Notes: generated from the sequence alone by a model not told the origin. Positions 48,216 to 60,100 are shown, numbered from the stretch's first letter. The stretch is DNA of 64,000 nt from Oscheius sp. JU75 (GCA_037178855.1 JASJZC010000007.1:1922001-1986000), one strand, 5' to 3'. Numbers and translations are program-made.

Positions 48216-50118
48216 TTAGAGCTTGGACTTTCTCTTCTTGTCCATGATGGTTTGGAGCTTCTGGAGAAGCATGACGTTACCCTTGACCTTCAGCTTTCCT
48301 CCCATGAAAGCCTTCTGGGGATTGAGCTTTCCAGCAGCGATGTCCAAGAAATCCTGATCGGCAACTGTGACTGTGACCTGGGCGGCAGCTCCTCCTTTGA
48401 CATCTCCGGGATAGACGCTGGGATGCTCAGATTTGAAGTCCAGAGCTGAAAATGGTAAATGTTACGGATAAAAAATAATCAAACTCATTCTTTATTTGAT
48501 ATTGATAGATCTCAAGTTAAATATTAAGTTTGCAGGAAAAGGGAAGCATCAAGTGGATTTTGCTGGCGTTTGGTCTAAGCTTGCTGCCTCGTACTGTATT
48601 GACTAATACACCAAACTTTACCCGATCAGGTAAACAAGTTTCTATGCCGAGGTGGTACGGAATAGAAACTTTCAGGTTGCCTGACTGTAAGGCTGAGACC
48701 AAACAACAAACAGATAAAGCTTTTGTTGAATAGAGTTGCTAATACTCACTGAATTTAGCCAGTTCCTTCTTTCCGTCCGTCACGATGTACAGAATAATAG
48801 CCTTGACCCCCTTGACAGCAGCGGGATCCTCCTTGATTCCATCAGCCATCTCCTTGAAGAGGGCACTGGACTGAACGTTGGATGGCCAGTCACCAGAAGC
48901 TCCCCCGGAACCACCACTAGGAGCAGAAGAAGCAGACGTCTTGGCCTGTTCCAGAGCATCCATGAGATGGGCCATTCCATCGCGCATGCTCGACAAGTTG
49001 TGAGCATTGTCCATGGTGGTGATGGTGCCCCAGTTGTTCTTGATGTCCTCAGCAGTGGCGTTTGTGAGGATTTTTCCGTTGGAGCGGTACCATTGGACTG
49101 AAGGTTATTTGAAAACATACAAATTTTCACTTACGCTGTCCGTACCATCCAGCTCCAGCCTCAAAGACTCTTCCAGACTCGGTGAAGCTCTCGTGCACCA
49201 TGTTGATGACCAGAGGCGTGACATATTCGGGCTTGAGAGCGTCGACCAGATCCTGTGGCATGATCGTCTGCGTGAGGCGAGAGCCAGCCGTTGGTACAAG
49301 AGTGTTAGCAAGAATGTTGTACTTGGCACCCTCCTGGGCGAGAGAGTTAGAAAATCCAATCAACGCAGCCTTGGCTAGAAGAATGAACGTCAAAACTATA
49401 ATCTAGCCTCACCAGCAGCGTAGTTGGTCTGTCCAAAATTTCCATAGACTCCGGCGTTGGAGGAAGTGCATACAACTCGACCGTATCCTTGATTCTTCAT
49501 GTGAGGCCAGGCGGCCTTGGTCACGGAATAGGCTCCCTTGACGTGAACCTTGAAGATCAGATCCCAGTCAAGGTCTGTCATCTTGAGCAGAGAGATATCA
49601 CGTAGAATTCCGGCGTTGTTGATCACAATATCTGTAATATAAATCGTAGAAAACATGAAGGAAGTTCTACCAATTCTTCCGAAAGTATCCAGGGCGGTCT
49701 TGACAATCTTCTCTCCAAATTCAACCGAGTCGTAGTTGGCGACAGCCTGTCCACCGGCAGCCTTGATCTCCTGGACCACTTTGTCAGCCATGGAAGTGGA
49801 AGCAGAGGTTCCGTGAGCATCTCCTCCCAAGTCATTCACTGAAAAGTGTGTTTAAACTAAAAAAAACACTTTCAGAATACTCAAGTTAGTGTACGAATCG
49901 TAAGCAATGATAAGACTACAATGTCCTCGACATACTTTGTACCCGCGAGTGGCGGTTGCAAATAAAGTTATAAACATCGAAAAACTGTTTCAAAATCAAA
50001 AAAAAAACTAACCGACAACTTTGGCTCCTCTTTTAGCGAGCTCAACAGCATAGGTGCGGCCGAGTCCACCGCCAGCTCCAGTGACAATTGCGACCTTTCC
50101 GTCAAAACGAAGAGCCAT
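48216..50118 (-). CDS. dhs-28: peroxisomal (3R)-hydroxyacyl-CoA dehydrogenase with SCP2 domain
   Basis: Carries out the dehydrogenase step of peroxisomal beta-oxidation of very-long-chain and branched acyl-CoAs. In C. elegans DHS-28 works this way in ascaroside pheromone side-chain shortening. Exons in coding order: 50118-50013, 49838-49671, 49631-49413, 49374-49135, 49097-48750, 48445-48216; 436 residues. The SDR domain has the NAD(H) loop TGAGGGLG (from about 14), NNAG, catalytic S149 and the YAAAK motif (Y162, K166; split across the 49413/49374 junction). The SCP2 sterol-carrier fold covers about 325-436. The C terminus is SKL, a textbook PTS1. Unlike vertebrate HSD17B4 there is no hydratase-2 domain in between, the nematode arrangement in which MAOC-1 supplies it. 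Its stop lies only 262 bp from the stop of the convergent gene. Confidence 0.96.
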
Positions 50119-51060
50119 GGTCCTGAAAGAATTGTATACATTTCCCGTCATGTTTTAGAATTACAAGAAACAAGAGTGTTTTATTACAGTTTTAAGGTTA
50201 TAAGAAGTCAGAAATCTTGAAAACAGCGTGGTGGACAGATGGAATCGACCACTGTGGACCAGTGAGGGTTGTCTTATGAAGTACTGATAAGGCAGGCCAC
50301 GCTGCCAGTATCAAACTAGGATAGAACGTAGAAGTTGATCGAAAACAGGAAGGTAAAACAATCGTAGAAAAACAAGCACAGAAGTATTAGCTCTATATTT
50401 TTCCTACCACCCAATAACCTACCAGTTTCTGCCATATTTGTATACAAAAAGTGAATTAATACTGAAAGTGCTTGATTCGGAAGGTTAACTGGCATGAACA
50501 ATAAGTTAGCAAGAGTTAGGACAAAAATGTTGCATCGATCGAGGAATCAGCAACATTGCAATTGATAAAACGGGTCTGCGACTAGTGAGAATGGATGCCA
50601 AGGATATACAGGAACAACGTACTTTTGAAATGAATCTGCAGGGAGTCGATAACAAGACAAGACCTTTTATATTGATTATGACCACAGAAGTATCGTGCTC
50701 GCTTTCATAGTCTAGCCTTGTTCCTTATTGGGAACGCGTTATCGCAATCTTTGTACCCAAACTAAAAGACCATCGAGGCGGTCAAAAATGTGGTTTCGAC
50801 ACAAAAAGGCATAAAAAAGAAGGAAACTTAAAATTCAACAGAATGCAAGACTCTGGAACTTACAAAACTATACAAAACCCCGCATAACTTTTTAGAAAGC
50901 TTCGAAATCGTTTTTAGCATGAGTTTACATCAGAAATTGCAACTGAATAATATGACTCCCTCTACTTCCAAGTTTTGTTTCATTATGTGAAGCCAAATTA
51001 TTTTCGGTGTCGGTTTGCATGGCCAGCTACTTGCCTTCGCGCGCAAAGCGCTCCAGAGAA
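50119..51060. other. intergenic region upstream of dhs-28
   Basis: Probably contains the dhs-28 promoter and 5' UTR. No exon or repeat was recognised. Confidence 0.45.
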
Positions 51061-51142
51061 GCAGTCATGTCCGAGTGGTTAAGGAGATTGACTAGAAATC
51101 AATTGGGCTCTGCCCGCGTAGGTTCGAATCCTGCTGACTGCG
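51061..51142 (+). tRNA. tRNA-Ser (anticodon AGA)
   Basis: An 82-nt class II tRNA starts GCAGTCATGTCCGAGTGG. It has an acceptor stem GCAGTCA/TGACTGC, an anticodon stem ATTGA/TCAAT around CTAGAAA (AGA), a variable arm of serine type (GGGCTCTGCCC) and a B box GGTTCGAATCC. No intron. Confidence 0.95.
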
Positions 51143-51678
51143 AACATTTTTTGCTTTTTGTACTGGCTGGTATTTTTGTTGTTAAATGTAACAGACGCCT
51201 TTGTGGAAGCGAGTTCTAACACAACTCTTACGACAAACGGATGTGGCTGTAACTGGAGCTCCGCATCACCTCGGAACCATTCTAGTACTTTGAGTGGTTT
51301 GCTGCCGTCTTCGGTAGCAAACCATACTCAAAGTCCTCGGCAAAATGAAAACAGGGAAGAAACAACCTTGTTTGTAATAATGAAAACAACTGCATATTTG
51401 ATGTATCCGGAAATACTGTAGTGAATATTTTGATCCGAACACTTCCTACACCAAAAGATGATCGTTGCCTGTTGTTGTATGAACAAAAACTATTTCCATT
51501 CTGTGACTCATGGCAGTTCAAATCTTTTTCTAATACATCTGCTATAGCCGCATGCGATAACAGTGTTACGTCGTCGTCTTATCCTCACGAGTGATTAGCC
51601 GTAAAAGCAGATCTTCTACCGTAAGCTCTGTCATTAGGATATTGCGGCCTGGCGCTTTCTTGCTATATCGACGGCCCC
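51143..51678. other. intergenic region upstream of the guanylyl cyclase
   Basis: No exon was recognised. The 3' part is the promoter and 5' UTR region of the receptor guanylyl cyclase. Confidence 0.45.
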
Positions 51679-54600
51679 ATGTGGCCGCTACTTCTTATTC
51701 TCCTGGTCTCACCGACTCTATGTGTATTAAAGGTACATTTTCGGCCAGGCTCGGCTAAAAATACGTACCTAGGTGAAAGTGGGACACATTGGAGCCCAAG
51801 GATCCATGCGAAACTCTGACAAGATTCTCGAACTGAGCCGGAAAGAACTCATCAAGGATGGAATTCTCGGTAGTGACTTTGATGTAGAGTAGGTCAACAG
51901 TTTCTACCCAATTTACCGTCCTAGCATTTACAACCAACAGGGATGTGGTGATGCCTTTGAAGGAGTTGCTGTCGGAGCCGACATGTATCATGTTCAAAAA
52001 GTATTACCACTCTCGCACTGAAGTAAATTTTTCCTAGGTTCGGGTTTTCATCGGCCCCTACTGTAACGCTGAACTCGACGCTGTCGGAAAGATGTCAGCG
52101 TTCTGGAACATTCCCATCATCGGATACATGGCTTCTTCCAATGCTTTTGCAGACAAAACAATCTACAAGACTCTTGCTCGAGTATCGTTGAGAACCACCA
52201 ATTCCTTGGCCGAAGCAGTTGCTGCTCTTCTCGTGCACTATTCCTGGACAAGGGCAAGTTTTCATTGAGGCATTCAGATAACTTCATTTTTTTTCAGGTA
52301 GGAATCGCTTCCAGCACTGGGACTGTCGCCTTTGAACGGATGACGAGTTTCGATGAAGTCTTTCACAATCGTGGAATCAGTGTGACCAAGAAGATCTTTT
52401 TTGATGAGACCGCTGACGCTAAGGCAATGGCAGCTTCAGGATTGTTACAGGAACTAGCCAATAACGCTCGGAGTAAGCTACCATAAATAGACAATACGAG
52501 TTTCAGTCATCATTTGCATCTTCTCATCGACTCGCGAGATGAGCAGGGAATTTATGAAGGCCGTTCAACAGGTCCAGCTGAATAATCCCGAGTTTGTTTA
52601 CATCTTCCCTTGGCTGCAGACGGAAAAGAAGGATTTGAGCCCTTGGATTGAGGAAGATGGTCAGATACAACAAAAGATCAAAGATACTTTTGCTAACACT
52701 TGGATTGTAAGTTTGTCTGTAACAAGACAGCCATGTACAGGTGGATGATGTGAATGGATTCGACAACACTCTCGTCACACCGTTCAAGGAAAGGGTTGAG
52801 GCTGCCGGAATGACTACCGATGATCTGGATATGGTAATTCTAACAAATCCAGCTGTTTAGGCTTGCTCTAGAAAAACATTTACGGCTATGTCCACCTCTA
52901 CGATGCGCTGAGACTGTACTGTATCGCTGTGAGGAAAGTGATCAATGAAACAGGAAACTATGAATCTTACCTGGATGGACGTGCTATTTGGAATGCTATG
53001 CGGAGACTTACTTTCCCAGGTAAAATAATTTATGATTATGTACAGAATTTTAGGACTGGCATCTGCTGTCGGTGTGACTTCAGGAACAGTGATGATGGAC
53101 GATGTAGCCGAACGTGCTCCTGTCTATGCAGGTGAGACAGCGATCTGAAAAATTATCCGAATCTGTAGCTTTTTACGTTTCTCCCAACAGTGAAAATGTG
53201 AAGAAAATCAATGAGATTGAGCCGAAGCTGAATGTCAATTGTGATGGAACCAAAACGAAGACTGGATGCTATGATCTGGTTCGCCATTTTTTATTGATCA
53301 AAACTGGATTTTAGGTCATAAATGACATGATGTCTGGCTTCTGGCCAAGCGTCGATGGCTCTCTGCCAAAGCAAGAGCCATCCTGCGGATTCCGGAACGA
53401 GAAATGTGACTGGACCTTGATGATTATTGGAGGATTGTTGCTCATCATGTTCCTCATCAGTCTTGTCGCCGGTCTCTTTGTCTATCGAGTCTGTGAGAGT
53501 AGACAGCTTGCCAAAATGCCCTGGAGAATCTACAGAGACGACTTCAGGATTATCAATGAGGATGAAGCTAAATCCATGGTCAGAAAACAATTGTCTTTCT
53601 TGAACAGTACTTTCAGCTATCGATCGGATCGTCGAGAACCAAAATGTCTAACCTCAGCTCCTTTGTGAAACATCATGCTGTCCTCGGAACCAACACCCAT
53701 TGTAACGATTTAAATCTCAATTTTGAATAGAGCTTTAGGCAGCTTTCATCTTTATCCACAGAGACGTCCGATATCCTTCAATCGTCAGGATCTACAGCTG
53801 CTAACCATGGTAATATGCACATTTTTGTAACAATACGTGTACCAAACATGCCTCTGCAGATTTAACGTCCTTCACATCTTTTCTGTTTTGAAAACACCAT
53901 TTTCTTCAGATCAAGCAAGCAGTTCATGACAATCTTAATCCATTCTTGGGGATGTCTTTCAACGAAAAAGAGGAGATGATAATTCGTTGAGTTTTCATAT
54001 TATCCTAACCATCTTTTTCAGTCTGGAAGTTTTGTGGCCGCGGATCTCTTCAAGGTACGTTGCTAGAAATTCTGTATCAATCGCGCTTGCAGACATCATT
54101 TACAATGACAGCGTGCAGTTGGATGCAAAGTTCCACGCTGCATTCGTCCGTGACATCACACTTGTAAAAAAAAACAGTAAACCTAATCACCTTCTTAGGG
54201 ATTGGAATACTTGCATTCATCGCCCATTGGTTTTCATGGTTCTTTGACGCCATGGGCTTGTCTTATTGACAGAAACTGGATGGTTAAACTTACGGACTAC
54301 GGTAGATGATAATCATGTTACTCAATCCTCTTAGGAATCGCGAATGCGCTGGAGAGATGGGAAAAACAAGGGTCAATATCGACTGAAACACTCAAGGAAG
54401 GAGAAGACAAGAGTGGCTCAGCCCAGAAGACGAGTATCATCTACCAGCCGCCGGAAATGTTGAAAAACAGGGAGTCAAATAGAACGCGGAGAGTTGACCA
54501 AGCCTGGGTCAAGCAGACTGCGGTATTTCGAAATGAATGGAATGTTATGAAAAAGGATTCAGGCTCGACGAGCTATGGGAGACATCTATGCCTTTGGAAT

Positions 54601-55874
54601 GGTCATGTATGAAATCATTTTCCGGAGTCTTCCGTTCCCGCAAGGAACCAACATCAGCGAACTTCTCGAATACATTCGAGACGGAGCCAAAACCTACCGC
54701 CCGACGATTCAGGACAAGTCAAACATTCATCCGGATCTCGTTTCTCTGCTTCTTGATTGTTGGAATGAGAATCCGGAAGTACGACCATCAATTCGCCGTG
54801 TACGACTGAATACCGAAAGCTACCTCAAAGTGTAAGAGCTGTCAATTTGTGGGAACCATAAACTTTTAGAAAAGGTGGTCTGGTTGACCAAATGATGAGA
54901 ATGATGGAACAGTATGCTAACAATCTGGAAAAGTTGGTAACCGAGAGAACCAGTATGCTTGAAGAAGCCAATGTCAGAGCTGATAAACTGCTCAGCCAGC
55001 TTCTTCCCAAGTTAGTTGTATCGTTATGTGTTAATGAGAGTTTCAAGGTACGTAGCTAATGAGCTTAAAATGGGACGAGCAGTTCCTCCGAAGACGTTCA
55101 ATGCGGCTTCGGTCATGTTCAGGTAAATTTGATGTTAGTTGTAACAAGAAAAAACGTAGCGATATTGTTGGCTTCACCACCATTTGTTCAACATCGACTC
55201 CTCTCGAGGTGGTCAACATGCTGAACGCTATCTACTCCAAATTTGACGACATCATTAACCGGAATCATGCTTATAAGGTACATTTCCATATATAAGCATA
55301 CGTAGTAACATAAAATCTAGGTCGAAACTATTGGAGATGCATACATGATAGTGGCTGGCATCCCAGAAGAATGTGGTGCTTTGCATCTACAGTACATCTC
55401 GAACACGGCATTGGATCTGATGAAACTCTTGGTCACCTTTCAAATTCCCCACAAAAAATTGGACAGACTTCGTATTCGTCTCGGTATACACACAGGAACT
55501 GTGGCAGCTGGAGTTGTTGGTTTATCCGCTCCAAGATACTGTCTCTTTGGAGATACCGTCAACATTGCTTCTAGAATGGAATCTTCTGGTGAAGCACGCA
55601 AAGAACTTTTTAGTAACAGCTTTCAGGAAAGCCGGAAATGATCCAGATTAGTGAGGTAACAAAGCAGAGACTAAACCAATACTATCCTGAGTTCATCGTC
55701 TCTATCCGAGGCCCGATTGAGATTAAGGTTGTTTATGAATAATTCGTAATATAGACGATTTAGGGCATCGGTACAATGACCACGTACTGGCTGGAAGGAA
55801 AGAAAGACACTCAACTACAAGCACAAATGGAAGAAGACAATCGTCGACAGACTCTCTCTCATCTTGGTTTCTAA
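51679..55874 (+). CDS. receptor-type guanylyl cyclase (nematode gcy family)
   Basis: Makes cGMP from GTP at the plasma membrane. Twenty-five exons close in frame to 1079 residues: 51679-51732, 51773-51888, 51925-52000, 52038-52253, 52298-52472, 52507-52706, 52741-52833, 52872-53019, 53054-53131, 53169-53278, 53315-53578, 53617-53701, 53739-53809, 53910-53985, 54022-54054, 54093-54163, 54199-54301, 54335-54522, 54563-54831, 54870-55010, 55048-55122, 55160-55277, 55321-55588, 55627-55727, 55764-55874. Order: signal peptide ([16 protein letters not shown]), ligand-binding-type ectodomain, one membrane span (about 458-480), kinase-homology domain without the usual ATP loop, dimerisation coiled coil, class III cyclase (about 860-1040). 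DIVGFT and GDAYM (D926) supply both metal aspartates. E922 and the Cys in [10 protein letters not shown] select GTP, so it should be active. The fourth intron starts GC. Nematode gcy genes mostly act in sensory neurons; I do not assign a number. Confidence 0.95.
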
Positions 55875-56630
55875 ACATAACTATTACAATCTGTACAGAT
55901 CATGTTTTTCTGTATATTATTGCAAAACACCGGATTAACAGCTAACAAAATCATTTCCTCACAGAAGTTTCGGATCTAGCTGTGCGTATATGTATCCAAT
56001 AATATAAACCATTGATGGTCAATGGCTCTGTGGTTAAGCAGTGCAATGAAACAATTCAAGGTAGGACCAAAAGACTTCGTCTCCACTTCTCTAACAAGGC
56101 GGTGACAGCTGTAAACATCCAAAGTACGTTGACGTTACAAAAGATTTGTTCCGTACCTACTTTGAACCATGCTTGATAGTTGAAGATCTTGTTGATCAGG
56201 TTGAAACGTACTAGCCTTCCTTGGTCAGTTCCAAGAAATATGTCTGTTCTAGAACCTCCAATACAGTAAAAGCAAAAAATCTCAACAAAAACGACAAAAC
56301 GGCACAATGCTTAGTACAAATAGTCTTAATAATGTCCTTTATTAACTGGGCTTGGTTCACCGAAGTTGAAAGCAGTCAAATACATACAACGGGTATTGTC
56401 ACTGGGGTCACTCAAACTGGGCTCATACAATCATCGGTGAAGTAGCGTAAAGTTAACATATAAGCAGGAATACTGTGAATAGTATGTACAAAAGATTCAA
56501 AACGGTTGAGAGACTAGGTTTGACCATAATCACAACAGTATTCCGACTTATAGTGACTAAATGTGAAAAGCAGACAAGGAGTAGTATAACATACAATAAA
56601 AGTCTTAGCCTCGAGCAAATGGTTTTGTGC

Positions 56631-56842
56631 TTCCTGAGAGAATAGGGGTAATATGTTTGTATATTCCTGAGATGGGGTTTGGACAGAGGTAGTTGCACAA
56701 TTGGGATCCCTGAGAAAAGAAAAATAGTTCCTGAGTTGGAGAAGTTCCTGAGATAAAAGAGACCAGAGAGAAGAGGTGTGAAGACGTCGACTGATGGATC
56801 CTCAAAAGAATCAACATCAAAAACGACGCTCCGGATCCTGAG
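56631..56842 (-). promoter_or_regulatory. cluster of six lin-4 microRNA complementary sites
   Basis: Read on the plus strand the sites look like lin-4 itself. TTCCTGAG occurs at 56631-56638, 56664-56671, 56728-56735 and 56745-56752, TCCCTGAG at 56707-56714, and TCCTGAG at 56836-56842. On the lin-14 mRNA (minus strand) these are CTCAGGAA, CTCAGGGA and CTCAGGA. lin-4 starts UUCCCUGAGACC, so CTCAGGGA is a full seed match and CTCAGGAA lacks one G. That forces the single bulged C known from C. elegans lin-4/lin-14 duplexes. The site at 56745 also has GTGTGA (56776-56781), which equals the lin-4 3' end, so 3' pairing across a loop is possible. Confidence 0.85.
56685..56693 (-). promoter_or_regulatory. 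let-7 family seed site
   Basis: The plus strand reads AGAGGTAGT, equal to let-7 positions 2-9 (GAGGUAGU) after one mismatched base, so the lin-14 mRNA has ACTACCTC, an eight-base let-7-family seed match. It lies inside the lin-4 site cluster. lin-14 of C. elegans is also known to carry let-7 complementarity. Confidence 0.6.
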
Positions 56843-57154
56843 GAAGACGTGGCACTGAGGCTAACAAAGATACAAAAAAATAAAACACAGCGAGTAACAA
56901 GCTATAGGCTGGGCACTCTTCCGAAAGACTACAAGCGGAAAGTATGAAACTTTTGAGAGAGAGAAACGGAGTAACATAGTGGGAAGAGGAGGCCCGTGAA
57001 GCAAGAATATTGTGTAGGAGAGAATGAAGGAGATATTGAAATATGAGAGCGGGCTTTAAGCGGACTCGGGCTAGAAGAATGACACTGAGAACCGGGAGCT
57101 GGCAGGCTTCTGGCGTTCACCGAAATGCGGGAGAGACAGAGAAGAAGAGCCCCC

Positions 57155-60100
57155 TTAGGGGGAAATATCCTCATATTGTTCGTCGTTTTCAGACGTTTCC
57201 AGCTTTGGTGTTTTCACGGCTGGCTGCGAGACTGCTGTCAGAACTGACGACCATGTGCTGTTCGATTGAGGGATCAGAGCCTGAAAGCAGGTTTTTGTAG
57301 GCCCCTTCTCAGGAATCTTTTTTGTTGTTTCTCATCAAGACAAGTAAGCCATTCAAGCCGTTCCCTCTGCACTATTCCTAATTGGCATCATGGCGGAAGT
57401 AAGAGATTGTTTCCTTATATAGAGGAACACTGATGAGGAACAAATAGAAAGTACAGAAAATGAATACAACAAACCGAAATACCAGTACATATCTGCTATC
57501 ATTTCTACTGTCACAAAAAATAGTTTAAGCATTATTTGAGGTCGGTATCAAACTTGCGGACAAAGTCATCTGTTTCTCGTTGTTCAAGCTTGGGTATGTT
57601 AGATGCTTACGGTCATGACGTAAATCTTTTCACAATTTTGGACAACGGAACTCGATTAGCAGATGTTCTCTTTTTGCTATGCTTTTCAGTGCAGTCACAC
57701 GCTTCACCCCTTTAAGGATGTCTTAACCCTGCTAAGAAAAAATGTAGACCAGAGGACGCGGGGTCTCTCTTTCATTTCCGTTCAGTAATTACTTGCCACT
57801 CAGCAGAGAGGAGAAATACGCAGTCACTACTCTACACACACACACACGCTGTTTTGACTTTGTTCGACTCATTTCCGGTGACGGAAACTCACATTGGCAA
57901 GGGTTGTGATGCTTTGGAAGTTGAACGCTTGGAGCGTATTGAGAGGATTGCTGTCGCTTCGCGAAAGGCTTTGAAGAGCTTCAGCTGCGCTGCTAATGTC
58001 GCTGCTCAAGCCGCTCAAGATTGGACGATTCTCGGCCATGGTGGCCATATTGAGACCTCGGAGCGTGGAGACAAGCTCGGAAGAGGTCTGTTTTGGAGAA
58101 CCGTCGTCTTTCGTCTTGTTCTTCTTTGCGTGTCTTACACGTCGACATCGAGCAGCCAACTTCTTCGTAGCTTCTCGGAAAGCATCCCAAAATTCCTCCT
58201 CCTTGGCAAATTTGTCGCCCAGGACCTTACGACAGACATCTGAAAAGAGAAGTTTTGCTGACCAGATTTTCTCACGTTGAATGTAGATGATTCCCTCTTC
58301 CGGCAAGTTCGAGTAGTTAGAATGATTCAATCCAGCAACCGTCGTCTGTGCCATGAGCTTTGCTCCAAAGACGCGTCTCTCTGCTAATTTCTTGCAGAGG
58401 AGAATCATCGAATCGCGAATGTTGTTCTCTTCGTATTTACGGTTTTGAACGACAGTTTGGATGACCTGTTGCTCGGAATTGGGCTTGAAGTCTGAAATAA
58501 TTGATAAGAGCAGGCACTTCATGCTTCAATCATTTTATGCTTTAAACTAAAGTTCTTTCGGGTAATGAAAGCCAAAATGTGGTCATCCAGTCGACATATG
58601 TCCAAAAAAATTTGTAGCGAGGATAAAACCACGTCTTGTAATTCCAAAGAAAACATAAGACCGAACTCATTACTTTTTGTCTTTAGTGCTCGTTCCGTTT
58701 TGTTCCGGTATCTGACAGAATCGATTTAGAACTACGGAAACAAATGCACCAAAAGGTATACCTGGGTCTATTCGTAAGGCTTGAATCACTGGAATCTGAA
58801 TCTTGGATATTCGAGCCTCGCTGAGATCCTGTTGTCTAATTAGCTTGACGTAGTCATCGGATACTGGCTTCTGAACAATTTCAGTTTTTTGATCCTGCCC
58901 ATTATCAAATACCCTCTTTTTCTCTGTTGGCATTATCCCAACGCGTTGAACTGAGCCGTTCTGAAAAGCGGTAGATAAAAACCCGTTCTGGTGTGGTGAT
59001 ATTGCTGTGCAAACAGGGAGGGTAAGGAAAAGACGTTTTAAAACTCGTGGCAAACCTTCTCGAAGGGATAGTTCCTGCCTAATTCGGCCTGCTGCAGAAA
59101 GTAGCTGGCAGTTTCCTGAGCAGTCGAAGTGAAGACCGTCTGCTGTGGTTGTTCGGGCGATGTTACCATAGCCTAAAACAGAGACTCCTCAACATAAGAA
59201 AGTCAAAATACCATGGTCGAAGCAGACGACGTCGATTCACTGCCGTCCATGCCGAGCACGTCGATGGTAGGTGTCTCGGTTACTGAAACTTGACTCTCTT
59301 CAAGATCCCTTGTTTACTGTCTTTTGTTCAAGGTACGGAACTATCTATCAGCAGTTTCAGGTAAACTGCTGTCTAAAAACTGATAAGTTTTAAGTGTTCG
59401 AAGATCTGGTAAATAGTTAAGCCAAGGTTAACAGCTAAAAACGAGATTATGTTGTTTTCGACTACGGAACGCCGGAACCAATTGTAGAGACTAGAAGTCA
59501 AGATTGTGCAGTATACAGTAAAGCCTCATTTATAGAGATCCCTTGTCATTAAAAGCCTACGTCAGTTCGAAGTGAACATCAAAAAGGCAACGCTCGAGAT
59601 GTGTCTATTTTTGGAAGCCAGGAAATATTTGATTCTTCTGTAAAGCTGGATGTTCACTAAAAATGCACTTTAAGGCCAAAATAATATTGTTTTAGGTGTT
59701 TGTCCCTCTCTGCATGCCCTTATCCGTTCAGCGTTCACCGTGCCCCTATCACCTGCCCGGAAATTCTGGGAAAATGTTCTTTACTGCCTCAGGCCTAAAA
59801 ACGAAACGTAAGCGTTCTCGTCTAATCTCGCCATGTGACCACCTCTTCGCCTCTCTCCCGAACACCTTTGCCCTCTAACTGACACTCCGTAAACCTCTGT
59901 CTCTCTCACCGAAAAAGAACGCCACTTGAGCGATAGCCAGCCTTTTTTTCAGACAGACAACTGACAAGCTTCCATCAGATGGTAATCTATTTCTCGGTAC
60001 CAAGGACAGAACGCCGAGAAAAAACAAACCTGCAGTACTGTCGGTCTTCTGCCCGATGCTGTCCACACTAGAGGGACTGCTCCACTTCATCTCGGGAACG

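Larger units (their letters stand above)
56320..57154 (-). promoter_or_regulatory. lin-14: lin-14 3' UTR
   Basis: Runs from the lin-14 stop (TAA, 57155-57157) to just past an AATAAA on the minus strand at 56338-56343, about 830 bases. It holds a cluster of six lin-4-type sites within 212 bases and one let-7 seed site. The same strand carries no ORF here. Between it and the guanylyl cyclase stop at 55874 lie about 450 bases of shared 3' flank. Confidence 0.8.

Noticed and set aside
48736-49378. Plus-strand ORFs of about 120 codons
   Set aside because: Shadows of the minus-strand dhs-28 exons.
49393-49412. dhs-28 apparently lacking the SDR catalytic lysine (reading NYAAGEARL)
   Set aside because: That reading runs into an intron; splicing 49413 to 49374 restores YAAAK.
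53581-53668. Possible frame break in the guanylyl cyclase after the membrane span
   Set aside because: An intron from 53579 to 53616 restores the frame and the family sequence ([14 protein letters not shown]), so the gene is intact.
56021-56055. tRNA-like string GGCTCTGTGGTTAAGCAGTG
   Set aside because: No B box or cloverleaf follows.
57854-58243. 129-codon plus-strand ORF
   Set aside because: Exact antisense shadow of the long lin-14 exon, without splice sites or similarity of its own.
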